From assembly GCF_900129835.1 (NCBI RefSeq), contig NZ_FQXA01000001.1:1-64000 (forward strand): 64,000 nucleotides of DNA. Direction: 5' to 3'. The translations under genes and the position numbers were made by a program. Position 1 is the stretch's first letter; the number at the start of each line of letters is the position of its first letter. This stretch comes from Stutzerimonas xanthomarina DSM 18231. GTDB taxonomy: Bacteria > Pseudomonadota > Gammaproteobacteria > Pseudomonadales > Pseudomonadaceae. Shown here one piece after another: positions 8,391 to 16,393 of this stretch. The notes under the pieces are model-generated. The model saw only the letters and a list, made by a program, of their open reading frames with translations, had not been told where the DNA came from and ran no database searches.

Positions 8391-10703
8391 CTATGGCAAC
8401 CAGCCACGAACCCAATCCATGACCGATTCAGCCGGGGCCTGCAGGCCGCAACCTGCACCGGGAGCAGGCTCGCTTCCGCGGATATAAGGCATCTGGACGG
8501 CGCCGGGACAATTTTCCAGCGTCCCCTCGCCGGTTTGCGCGTCAACCCAGGCCATCGACACATTGTCCGGCATGGGCATCTGCAGCGGTAATGGATCGGC
8601 GCGACGCATGAAGTCTGCCCATACCTGCAATGCGCCCGTGGCACCGGTCAACGATGTCTTGCCATTGTCATCGCGCCCCAACCAGACTACCGCCAGCAAA
8701 TCCTGGCTGAAGCCAGCAAACCAGCTGTCACGCGAATCGTTGGTGGTACCGGTCTTGCCGGCCAGTGTCAGTGATTTCGGGACGTGATTGTAGACAGAAC
8801 GCCCAGTCCCTTCGACCATCGCTCGCTGCATGGCGTATTGCGTCAGGTAGATAGCGCCAGGATCGAAACGCTGTTCGATCTTGAACGGATAGCGGCTAAG
8901 GGGTTCGCCATCGGCTGCAACGACACTGCGAATGGCCCGCAATGGAGTGTTAAAGCCACCATTAGCGATCGTTTGGTAGACCCCTGCCACTTCGATCGGG
9001 CGCAATCCGCCCGCGCCCAGCAGCATTGAGGGATAAGCCGGCCAGTCGGGCGACGCGCCCAGGCGCGCCAGCGTCTTGAGCACCTGTGGCACACCCAGAT
9101 CCAGGCCAAGCCGCGCAGTCGACAGGTTGTAGGAGTTGGCCAGGGCCTGATAGAGATAGACGGTGCCATGAGCGGTACGTCCGTAGTTCTGTGGTTTCCA
9201 GACGTTGCCATCTGTCCCTTTGACGGAGAACGGCTCATCTTCCAGCAGGCTGGTCAGCGTATATTGGCTGGGCTTCTCCAGCGCAGCGAGGTAGATCGCC
9301 GGTTTGATCAGCGAGCCAATCGGACGTGATGCATCCAGCGCCCGGTTGAAACCGGCAAAGCCTGGATGACGACTGCCCAACATGGCTTGCAGTTCGCCAG
9401 TTTCCGGATTGGTGACCAGCATCGCGGCTTCAACGCCCTCTGCTGCCTTGCCCAGCCGCTTAAGCGTGTCTGTCATGGCTTTTTCGGCCTTGGACTGGAT
9501 GATCGGGTCAAAGCTGGTGAAAACCCTAAGGCCTTCCTCAGTAAGGTCTTCGTCGCGATAATCCTCTCGCAACTGCCGCTTTACCAGATCGAGAAATGCC
9601 GGGTAAGAACTGTCAGCCAGACTGCCACGCTTCGTTACGCCAAGCGGCGCCTGCCTCGCCTGAGCAGCTTCCTCCGCGCTGACGACCTGCTGCTCAGCCA
9701 ACAAATCGATGATCAGATTGCGTCGTTCCAAGGCGCGCTCAGGATGGCGGCGGGGATTGTAGTAGGTCGGCCCCTTGACCATGCCGACCAACAGAGCCAC
9801 ATGTTGCAGCTTGAGCTCTGCCAGTGGTCGTCCAAAAAAATACTGGCTCGCCAAACCGAAGCCATGAATGGCGCGACGACCGTCCTGACCAAGAAAGACC
9901 TCGTTCAGGTACGCCTCGAGGATTTCCGGCTTGTCATAGTGAAGTTCAAGCAGTACCGCCATCATGGCTTCGGTAGCTTTGCGGCTCAGGCTGCGCTCGT
10001 TGGTGAGGTAGAAGTTCTTCACCAACTGCTGCGTCAGTGTGCTGCCGCCCTGACGTACTTCCCCAGCGGTAAGGTTCACCCAGACGGCACGCGCAATGGA
10101 CTTAGGTGACACGCCGAAATGATCGAAGAACTCCCGATCTTCGACCGCAACCAGAGTCTCCACCAGATACGGTGGCACTTGATCGAGCTTGATCAGAATG
10201 CGGTCTTCGTTGTGCGCGGGGTATAGCCCGCCCACAACCAGCGGCTCCAGACGCGCGACCGGCAGTTCGCCGCCGTCCATACGGACAAGCCCCGCGACGA
10301 AGTCCCCGGAAAAACGCACACGAATTCGCTGCGACTCTTCCACACCCTCATAGAAGCGGAAGCCGCGTGTATGCATTTCAACCGCATTACTGGCGACCGA
10401 AACTGTCCCCGGCCCGCTCACCGATTTTTCTCGGCGGTAGCCCAACGCATCGACCTCGGTAAGAAAGTCATCCTTATCGAGCTTCTGTCCGACAAACAGC
10501 TCCAGCGGCCTGGCGTAGACCGTCGCAGGGATCGTCCAGCGCTTGCCGGAGAATTTCTCCTGCACCACCGCATCGAGATACACCGCGACGCCAGCCAGCA
10601 GGACCAGTGCGACGATGGAGAGTTTGATAATCCAACCTAACCAGGGGCGAGAAGCACCGGAACGGCGTTTGGAGCGGGAGCGAGACGAGCGTGATTTAGT
10701 CAT
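8391..10703 (-). CDS. mrcB: Penicillin-binding protein 1B, bifunctional glycosyltransferase/transpeptidase
   Basis: Class A PBP that polymerises and cross-links peptidoglycan at the inner membrane. It has 770 residues with a basic cytoplasmic tail (1-20), a TM segment (about 22-46) and a UB2H-like domain (about 65-150). The GT51 domain contains EDREFF at 188 and GGSTLTQQ from 219. The transpeptidase domain has SLIK at 464-467, SYN at 524-526 and KTGT at 650-653, all intact. A TATAAT on the minus strand (10712-10717) lies only eight bases before the ATG with no Shine-Dalgarno, so the mRNA may be nearly leaderless. LpoA, the family of its activator, is encoded at 57226. Confidence 0.96.
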   Translation of the reverse strand: MTKSRSSRSRSKRRSGASRPWLGWIIKLSIVALVLLAGVAVYLDAVVQEKFSGKRWTIPATVYARPLELFVGQKLDKDDFLTEVDALGYRREKSVSGPGTVSVASNAVEMHTRGFRFYEGVEESQRIRVRFSGDFVAGLVRMDGGELPVARLEPLVVGGLYPAHNEDRILIKLDQVPPYLVETLVAVEDREFFDHFGVSPKSIARAVWVNLTAGEVRQGGSTLTQQLVKNFYLTNERSLSRKATEAMMAVLLELHYDKPEILEAYLNEVFLGQDGRRAIHGFGLASQYFFGRPLAELKLQHVALLVGMVKGPTYYNPRRHPERALERRNLIIDLLAEQQVVSAEEAAQARQAPLGVTKRGSLADSSYPAFLDLVKRQLREDYRDEDLTEEGLRVFTSFDPIIQSKAEKAMTDTLKRLGKAAEGVEAAMLVTNPETGELQAMLGSRHPGFAGFNRALDASRPIGSLIKPAIYLAALEKPSQYTLTSLLEDEPFSVKGTDGNVWKPQNYGRTAHGTVYLYQALANSYNLSTARLGLDLGVPQVLKTLARLGASPDWPAYPSMLLGAGGLRPIEVAGVYQTIANGGFNTPLRAIRSVVAADGEPLSRYPFKIEQRFDPGAIYLTQYAMQRAMVEGTGRSVYNHVPKSLTLAGKTGTTNDSRDSWFAGFSQDLLAVVWLGRDDNGKTSLTGATGALQVWADFMRRADPLPLQMPMPDNVSMAWVDAQTGEGTLENCPGAVQMPYIRGSEPAPGAGCGLQAPAESVMDWVRGWLP

Positions 10704-10711
10704 GGCGGCGC

Positions 10712-10717
10712 ATTATA
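10712..10717 (-). promoter_or_regulatory. -10 element of mrcB, eight bases from the start codon
   Basis: On the minus strand TATAAT is followed by GCGCCGCC and then the mrcB ATG. Transcription would start at or one or two bases before the ATG. The matching -35 position (TCTTCG) is weak. No ribosome-binding site is present. Confidence 0.5.
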
Positions 10718-10859
10718 CGCACTTTGATTTGCGCCGAAGACGGCCTCTTGGCGGTTTGCACGTCAACCCTGGATGGACATAATGGGGCGTTTTCCGACTG
10801 TGTGAACTGTCTCCCGAACGTGCTCACACACCCGTCCAACAAACCTCCAAGGAGTGACC

Positions 10860-12422
10860 GTGAGCCAAGCACTGATTGCTGCACTGCAGAATCCGGCCCT
10901 GTACCCTCACCCGGTCGACGGCTTCAAAGTCATCGAGACCCACATTTCCTGGGTCATCCTTACCGGTACGTACGCCTATAAGATGAAGAAACCGGTTGAT
11001 TTCGGCTTCCTCAATTTCACCGACCTCGCCGCACGTAAACATTATTGCGAAGAAGAGCTACGCCTGAACCAGCGCATGGCGCCGGACCTGTACCTCCAGG
11101 TCCTGCCTGTCACCGGCAATGTCGAGCAACCGGAGATCGGTGGCAAAGGCGAGCCCATCGAATACCTGCTGCAAATGCGTGAGTTTCCACAAACGCAGCT
11201 GATGGCAGAGGTACAGGCGCGGGGTGAGTTGACGGACAATCACATCGATGCCCTCGCCGAGCAAATCGCCGAGTTCCACCTGAGCGTTCCGCAGGTGGCG
11301 GCCGACCATGCGCTGAACAGTGCCGAGGCGATAGTCGCGCCGATGCGGCAGAACTTCGAGCAGATTCGTCCTTTGCTCTCCGAACAAGCAGACCTGCAGC
11401 AACTCGATGCCCTGCTGGACTGGACAGAAACCAGCATTGCCCGCTTACAGCCATTGCTCGAGCAGCGCAGCCAGCAAGGTTTCATCCGTGAATGCCACGG
11501 CGATCTGCATTTGGGCAACGCAGCCATCATCGAAGACAGGGTGGTGCTGTTCGACTGTATCGAATTCAACGAGCCATTTCGCCTGATCGATATCGCTTCC
11601 GACGCAGCCTTCCTGGCAATGGACCTGGAAGATCGAGGATTGAAATGCCAGGCACGGCGCTTTATCAACGGCTGGCTGGAACGCACTGGCGACTACGCCG
11701 CACTTCCTCTGCTCAACCTCTACAAGGCGTATCGCGCGCTTGTTCGGGCCAAGGTCAGCCTGTTCCGATTGCACCAGGAAGAGGACGCTGTTCAGCGCCG
11801 AATCGTCCTGCGTCAGTATCGCGGCTACGCCAATCTGGCCGAGAGCTACAGCGCCATCCCCTCCCGCTTCCTTGCCATCACTCACGGCGTGTCGGCAGTT
11901 GGCAAAAGTCAGGTTGCACTGCGCCTGGTCGAGGCTCTGGGCGCGATCCGGATACGCTCGGATGTCGAACGCAAGCGACTCTACGGCCAGCAGGCAGAGT
12001 CACAAGCTTCCGAGCTAAACGCTGGCATTTACAACGCCGAGGCCGGCGATGCGACCTATAAGCGATTGCACTCGCTGGCCGAGACCGCGCTTAACGCAGG
12101 TTTCTCGGCGGTGATCGACGCGACCTATCTCAGACATCAGTATCGCCAGGCCGCCTGGCAGGTCGCAGAATCGACCGGTGTGCCCTTTGTGATTCTCAGC
12201 TGCGAGGCGCCCAACGCAGTCATCGAACAGTGGCTCACGCAGCGCCAGGCCGAGGGTGGCGATCCGTCCGATGCCACTATGGCGGTGATTAATGCTCAAC
12301 AGTCATCTCGCGAGCCGCTAAGCGAGAGCGAGCAATTGCTGAACCGGCAGATCAGCACACCCGAGGCTGGAAGCCTCGACGCCTTGGTCAGTGCGATTCG
12401 CCAACGCCTGCCGGGCCTCTGA
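10860..12422 (+). CDS. Two-domain kinase-like protein: aminoglycoside phosphotransferase-like plus P-loop kinase
   Basis: Protein of 520 residues joining two nucleotide-binding folds. The N-terminal APH/choline-kinase-like domain has the catalytic-loop motif HGDLHLGN at 213-220 and a DFG-like FDCIEF. The C-terminal zeta-toxin/AAA_33-like P-loop domain has Walker A GVSAVGKS at 343-350 and IDATYLRHQYR as a likely substrate or LID segment. Such fusions are common in Proteobacteria but their substrate is unknown. I use the GTG at 10860, which has AGGAG six bases upstream. It is transcribed away from mrcB and followed by a weak inverted repeat at 12449-12477. Confidence 0.85.
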   Translation: MSQALIAALQNPALYPHPVDGFKVIETHISWVILTGTYAYKMKKPVDFGFLNFTDLAARKHYCEEELRLNQRMAPDLYLQVLPVTGNVEQPEIGGKGEPIEYLLQMREFPQTQLMAEVQARGELTDNHIDALAEQIAEFHLSVPQVAADHALNSAEAIVAPMRQNFEQIRPLLSEQADLQQLDALLDWTETSIARLQPLLEQRSQQGFIRECHGDLHLGNAAIIEDRVVLFDCIEFNEPFRLIDIASDAAFLAMDLEDRGLKCQARRFINGWLERTGDYAALPLLNLYKAYRALVRAKVSLFRLHQEEDAVQRRIVLRQYRGYANLAESYSAIPSRFLAITHGVSAVGKSQVALRLVEALGAIRIRSDVERKRLYGQQAESQASELNAGIYNAEAGDATYKRLHSLAETALNAGFSAVIDATYLRHQYRQAAWQVAESTGVPFVILSCEAPNAVIEQWLTQRQAEGGDPSDATMAVINAQQSSREPLSESEQLLNRQISTPEAGSLDALVSAIRQRLPGL

Positions 12423-12448
12423 TACTCAGACGCAAAAGCGTCACCCAG

Positions 12449-12477
12449 GCACCGCTAAGGGCAGAACCCGGCGGTGC
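12449..12477 (+). terminator. Possible weak terminator hairpin
   Basis: GCACCGC (12449-12455) and GCGGTGC (12471-12477) flank a 15-base loop, 27 bases after the kinase-like gene. The following TTCTATAC is not a good U-tract, so this may be only an mRNA 3' hairpin. Confidence 0.35.
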
Positions 12478-12556
12478 TTCTATACTGAGCATGTCTGTCA
12501 GCGGAAGTCGGCCATGTCTCACAGTGTTCTGCCTTTGATTCCGCTGGACCGTTGCC

Positions 12557-13309
12557 ATGGGTGATAGTGTCCAGCTCTTTTCGATTCGTCCTGACGATTA
12601 CGCTCAGTTCCGCCCAACATATCCAAACAGCCTGTTCAAATGGCTCGCTGAACAGTGTCCGGCGACCCGCTGTGCGCTCGACGTTGCGGCCGGTAGCGGC
12701 CAAGCGACACGGCCATTGTTGGACCACTTCCACCGTGTTGTGGCGTGTGATGCCAGTTCTGATCAGCTGACCAGCAGTACCGATTGGCGACCTGCGGAGC
12801 GATTCGCCGGCCAGGCCGAGCAGTTACCGCTACGCAATGGCGTGGTCGATCTGATCGTCGTCGCACAGGCTTTGCACTGGTTCGCGACGCCTGCCTTCTT
12901 TGCCGAAGCGAAGCGGGTGCTGTCAGCAGATGGCCTGTTCTGCGCGTGGTGCTACAGCTTGCTTCGTATCGAACCGTCGCTGGATGCCGTAATCGGGCAG
13001 CTGCACGACGAAGCCCTAAGCGGGTACTGGCCACAGGGACGCGCCAGCGTTGATGCGGGTTACCGAGATATCCAGGCGCCATTCGAAACCTTCCAACCGC
13101 CCGCATTTGCTATCGAGGTCCACTGGAACCTGTCGCAGCTGCTTGGCTACCTGCGGACGTGGTCGGCCGTGAAGCGGTGGCAGCAAACCCATGGTCGGGA
13201 TCCGGTGACGCAGCTGGAACCTGAGTTCAGAGGTGTGTGGGGAAACCCAGAACTGCAACGTCGGGTTCGCTGGCCGCTTCACTTCATCGCTGGCTACCCA
13301 GGCCGATAG
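12557..13309 (+). CDS. Class I SAM-dependent methyltransferase
   Basis: Protein of 250 residues of the Methyltransf_11/UbiE-like type. Motif I (ALDVAAGSGQATRPLL) is at about 40-55, the acidic end of strand 2 (VVACDAS) near 65, and motif post-I (VDLIVVAQALHWF) at about 100. HWF after the fourth strand is typical of small-molecule methyltransferases of the TAM or Tam-like kind, but the substrate cannot be read from the sequence. The ribosome-binding site before the ATG is weak. The TfoX-C gene follows after eight bases, suggesting a shared transcript. Confidence 0.82.
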   Translation: MGDSVQLFSIRPDDYAQFRPTYPNSLFKWLAEQCPATRCALDVAAGSGQATRPLLDHFHRVVACDASSDQLTSSTDWRPAERFAGQAEQLPLRNGVVDLIVVAQALHWFATPAFFAEAKRVLSADGLFCAWCYSLLRIEPSLDAVIGQLHDEALSGYWPQGRASVDAGYRDIQAPFETFQPPAFAIEVHWNLSQLLGYLRTWSAVKRWQQTHGRDPVTQLEPEFRGVWGNPELQRRVRWPLHFIAGYPGR

Positions 13310-13317
13310 GAGCATTC

Positions 13318-13590
13318 ATGCACGACGAACTGTTGACCTTGAGAAATCTCGGCAAGACATCCGCGCAGTGGCTGCACGCTTCGGGCATCCATACGGCCGA
13401 TGACCTGCGCCGACTCGGTGCGGTCAATGCCTACCAGGCGGTCAAGTCACGCGGATTCAGCGCATCAAGAGTACTCCTCTACGCCATTGAAGGCGCGTTG
13501 CGTGACGTCAGCTGGAAGGAACTGCCAGACACCTTGAAAACTGAGCTGAACCAGCACCTGGCCCGGAGCGATTACCGAGACAAGAGCTAG
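13318..13590 (+). CDS. TfoX C-terminal domain protein
   Basis: Protein of 90 residues that consists only of the TfoX/Sxy C-terminal domain, a helix-hairpin-helix-like fold. The signature LRNLGKTSAQWLHASGI near residues 8-24 is followed by TADDLRRLGAVNAYQAVK. Full-length Sxy/TfoX regulates competence with CRP, but stand-alone C-terminal domains like this are common and uncharacterised. I start at the ATG at 13318 (MHDELLTL). It is probably co-transcribed with the methyltransferase. Confidence 0.82.
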   Translation: MHDELLTLRNLGKTSAQWLHASGIHTADDLRRLGAVNAYQAVKSRGFSASRVLLYAIEGALRDVSWKELPDTLKTELNQHLARSDYRDKS

Positions 13591-13695
13591 CTCACAATGC
13601 CCGCTAGACAAGATTTACTCTCGCCCAACGCGGCCTTATCGTGAGCACGCGCTTCGCTCCACCTCTGTGAGCCCGCTCGTCCAAGGATTGCTGAC

Positions 13696-14493
13696 ATGTA
13701 TCTACTCGGGGAACAACCGGCCTATGCCGATCAACTGATCAACCGTTTGCAGGGGATCCCCGCGCAGCTACTTGAAGGCCTCGCCCCGTCGAGTTCCAGC
13801 ATTGAGCTCAAGAGTTCCGATGATCTGATGCAAGACCTACCCGAGCAGCAACTGTTCATCATCGAGAGTGGCCTGCTGCATGCACTGGTCGACGAACGAC
13901 CGCTGTTCTACATGCAGGAAGGCGACCTGCTTGGACTGCGCCAAGGAATTGAATTGCCGCTTTGCCGTTATCGCAGCGAAGAATCGATTCGCCTGGTCCC
14001 CTATTCGCGCAGCGAAGTTTTTCGCCACATTCATACGGATCAGCGGCGGCAGGAACTCTATACCCAGTACCTGATTGGGCAGACGACGCTGTTATCGGAT
14101 GCACTGGCGCGCCTGAAGCAACCGGAGATACACCCTACGACCGGCTTCCAGCATTTTACTGCGGGTGCAGAATTGATTCACCAGGGCGACGATGCGGACA
14201 ATGTGTTCATCATCATCGAAGGCCACGCCGAGGCGTTTGTAGACGGGCAGAAGGTTGGCGACGTGCAGCGTGACGAAATTTTCGGCGCGATGGCAGTATT
14301 CACTCAAGAGAAACGCAGCGCGACCGTCATCGCCACGGTCGCCTGCACCGTCATGCTTATCCCCAAGGATCAGTTTCTCGGTTTGATGCAGAGCAACCCC
14401 AAGATTGCTCACAGCCTCATCGAAAGCATGGCCAGACGCATCGATCTGCTGAACAAAGAGGTCACACAGCTGCGCATGCCCCTCACCGCCTAG
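13696..14493 (+). CDS. cbpA: Cyclic-nucleotide-binding domain protein, CbpA-like
   Basis: Protein of 265 residues with two regions of cNMP-binding-domain character. The N-terminal copy (about 45-110) is degenerate. The C-terminal copy (about 145-245) has the beta-barrel pattern FTAGAELIHQGDDADNVFIIIEGHAE and the phosphate-binding cassette region EIFGAMAVFTQEKRSATV. No DNA-binding helix-turn-helix follows, so it is not a CRP-type factor. The place beside prrF and phuW matches PA4704 (cbpA, a cAMP-binding protein) of P. aeruginosa as I remember it. The cassette here lacks a clean R-S-A-S match, so nucleotide preference is open. Confidence 0.82.
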   Translation: MYLLGEQPAYADQLINRLQGIPAQLLEGLAPSSSSIELKSSDDLMQDLPEQQLFIIESGLLHALVDERPLFYMQEGDLLGLRQGIELPLCRYRSEESIRLVPYSRSEVFRHIHTDQRRQELYTQYLIGQTTLLSDALARLKQPEIHPTTGFQHFTAGAELIHQGDDADNVFIIIEGHAEAFVDGQKVGDVQRDEIFGAMAVFTQEKRSATVIATVACTVMLIPKDQFLGLMQSNPKIAHSLIESMARRIDLLNKEVTQLRMPLTA

Positions 14494-14542
14494 CGATTCG
14501 CGCCCCAATACTGAAACCGTGAAATATATTTACGTTCCCCTG

Positions 14543-14570
14543 TTGACTGGCGAATGAGAATTGTTATTAT
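14543..14570 (+). promoter_or_regulatory. prrF promoter with Fur box
   Basis: TTGACT (-35, 14543-14548) and TATTAT (-10, 14565-14570) are 16 bases apart. A Fur box covers the spacer and -10: the 15 bases from 14555, TGAGAATTGTTATTA, match the 7-1-7 consensus TGATAATnATTATCA at 11 of 14 informative positions. Iron-loaded Fur should block RNA polymerase here, so the downstream RNA is made in low iron. Confidence 0.88.
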
Positions 14571-14577
14571 TAGCACC

Positions 14578-14688
14578 ACTGGCCGCGAGGCCAGTCGATA
14601 GGTTGAAAGGACGGGCAGCCGGCCTTTCAGGTTATCTCCTCATCAGGCTAATCACGGTTTTGACCCGGCTCTTGCCGGGTCTTTTTTT
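14578..14688 (+). ncRNA. prrF: PrrF iron-responsive small RNA
   Basis: About 111 nt, starting near the CTGGCCGCGAGGCCAG hairpin at 14579-14594 and ending in an intrinsic terminator. The conserved PrrF antisense core, TCTCCTCATCAGGCTAATCA, lies at 14635-14654. PrrF is the Pseudomonas functional counterpart of RyhB. It pairs, with Hfq, to mRNAs for iron-containing proteins (for example sodB, sdhC, acn) and represses them when iron is low. In PAO1, as I recall, prrF1 and prrF2 stand in tandem between PA4704 and phuW; only one copy is present here. Confidence 0.93.
14662..14688 (+). terminator. prrF intrinsic terminator
   Basis: GACCCGGC-TCTT-GCCGGGTC hairpin (14662-14681) followed by seven T (14682-14688). 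It defines the 3' end of PrrF. Confidence 0.93.
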
Positions 14689-14730
14689 GCCTGCACAAAA
14701 GCCGGTTAGCTTCTTCAGGCACTATTGACG

Positions 14731-15615
14731 CTACTCCATCGGCTTGCGAAGCCCCGCGCAATGATCCTGCTGCGGCTGGGCCGGCGTGAACCAGACGAAA
14801 TCGGCCTGATCGGCGCTTACCGCGTCATTCACTTCCGCAAGTATCAGTACACGCGTCAAGGCTTTGCCGTTCTGAGTTGGCAGATGCAAGGGCACGCCGA
14901 GATCCCGCCGAACATGAAAAGCACCCGCCAATAGCAGTGCCGGCTTCGGCGCTGCGCCCAACTGGTCAGCCATTCGCCTATCGCGCTGCTGCTGAACCGC
15001 CAGCATGGCCGGCAGCTGCGTCTCTGGCAGCATGTCGCAATGGGATATTCGAATTTGCTCGAGCAAGGCTCGCTGCACTCGCCTGTCAGCCGGAGCACCG
15101 GCCAGCGTGGGTATATGACGATAGACTCGCATTATTTCCGGGCGGTCGAGATTGGCCGACATCACAGGATAGGGTTGAGCCAGTGCATGCTTGAGCAACG
15201 GCGCGTACTGACTCCACTCCCAGCCTTTTTGCCAGTCCAGCGCAGCGGCCAGATCAGTTGGCCACTGCCCGGACTCAATTGATGCCTGCACCTGAACCAC
15301 ATTGTCCTGCTGATCTGGATTCAGCACCTCCAGCAACAGGCTGCCCTGCGCTCGGCGCTGCGCCAAAGCCTGGAGAAGCCAAAGCTGGAGTGCATGATGG
15401 TCCGGGTTGTCATGCCGCTCTCCAACCAAGACCTGATCGGCCTCGACCAAGTTATCGACCAACTGCTTTGGCGAGATCTGCACGCCGCTTCGCAGATCTA
15501 CAATCTGCCCCAGATCGCGATGGCCGCGACCCTCCGGGCTTTGCCAGGTCGGCAAGTGCGGCTGCGATTGACAGGCGGTGAGCAGAATCATGACCAGAGG
15601 CAACAGCAATCGCAT
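14731..15615 (-). CDS. phuW: ChaN-family heme-binding lipoprotein (PhuW)
   Basis: Lipoprotein of 294 residues. The signal LLPLVMILLTAC ends in a lipobox with Cys15. The ChaN (Haem_bd_uptake) domain follows, with VGERHDNPDHHALQLWLLQA at about 65-85 as the conserved E-x-H-D-x-x-x-H region. ChaN proteins bind heme on the outer membrane side and are iron-regulated. I choose the ATG at 15615 because it gives the lipobox and has GAGG eight bases upstream; a start at 15636 would add seven charged residues. It ends the phuU-phuV-phuW run and converges with prrF. Confidence 0.88.
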   Translation of the reverse strand: MRLLLPLVMILLTACQSQPHLPTWQSPEGRGHRDLGQIVDLRSGVQISPKQLVDNLVEADQVLVGERHDNPDHHALQLWLLQALAQRRAQGSLLLEVLNPDQQDNVVQVQASIESGQWPTDLAAALDWQKGWEWSQYAPLLKHALAQPYPVMSANLDRPEIMRVYRHIPTLAGAPADRRVQRALLEQIRISHCDMLPETQLPAMLAVQQQRDRRMADQLGAAPKPALLLAGAFHVRRDLGVPLHLPTQNGKALTRVLILAEVNDAVSADQADFVWFTPAQPQQDHCAGLRKPME

Positions 15616-15625
15616 ACGGGAATCC

Positions 15626-16393
15626 TCAGCGGGCAATAATGAGCGGATGGCCTCTCTCCGGGTGTCGCTGGATCAACACGTCGAGGCCGAAAACCGATTT
15701 CAGTGGTTCGGCCTGCAACACCTGTTCGGGCGTGCCGGCCAAACGCACACACCCGTCCGCCAGCAGCAATAGACGATCACAGTAGCGTGCCGCGAGGTTC
15801 AGATCATGCAGGATAACCAGTACCGCGCCGCCCAGTTCGGCGAACTGCCGGATCGCGTACAAGATGCTGTGTTGATGCAGCGGATCGAGCATCCCCGTAG
15901 GTTCGTCGAGTAACAAGACCTGCCCGGTACGCCCAGGCCACAGCTGCGCCAATACCCGAGCGAGATGCACGCGCTGCTGTTCGCCTCCGGACAGTGACAA
16001 GTAACTGCGCTGGGCCAGATGTTGCGCATCTGCAGCGTGTAATGCAGCCGAGACGATCACCCGATCGGCTTCGAGACCGCTGTCATGAGGCAGGCGCCCC
16101 AAACCAACCACTTCGTCGACGCGAAAGCCAAAACTCAAGCTTGAGCTCTGTGGCAACACCGCCAGGCAGCGTGCGCGCTCCGGACCACTCCAGTCGTGCA
16201 GCGGTTTCTGCTGCAACAGCAACTCACCAGCGCGGATGGGTAGCTCACCGCTCATCGCGCCAAGCAAGGTGCTTTTACCGGCTCCGTTCGGCCCTAGCAC
16301 GCCTAAAACCTCGCCCGGCACCAGCTTGACGTCGACACCGGTGAGGATGTCGGAAGTGCCTCGCCGAACGGAGCCCTTTAGAAGACTGAGCAT
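15626..16393 (-). CDS. phuV: Heme ABC transporter ATP-binding protein (HmuV/PhuV)
   Basis: ATPase of an inner-membrane heme importer. The 255-residue protein has a complete ABC signature: Walker [10 protein letters not shown] near 36-44, a Q-loop at about 81 (VLPQSS), signature LSGGEQQRV, Walker [10 protein letters not shown] and the H-loop HDLN. It matches the HmuV subfamily in length and in the ending ([10 protein letters not shown]). The start overlaps the phuU stop by one base (TGATG). phuW follows with a 10-base gap. Confidence 0.92.
   Translation of the reverse strand: MLSLLKGSVRRGTSDILTGVDVKLVPGEVLGVLGPNGAGKSTLLGAMSGELPIRAGELLLQQKPLHDWSGPERARCLAVLPQSSSLSFGFRVDEVVGLGRLPHDSGLEADRVIVSAALHAADAQHLAQRSYLSLSGGEQQRVHLARVLAQLWPGRTGQVLLLDEPTGMLDPLHQHSILYAIRQFAELGGAVLVILHDLNLAARYCDRLLLLADGCVRLAGTPEQVLQAEPLKSVFGLDVLIQRHPERGHPLIIAR

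Noticed and set aside
14494..14730. Second prrF copy in the cbpA-phuW gap
   Set aside because: Only one antisense core, one Fur box and one terminator are present, and the gap is too short for two copies.
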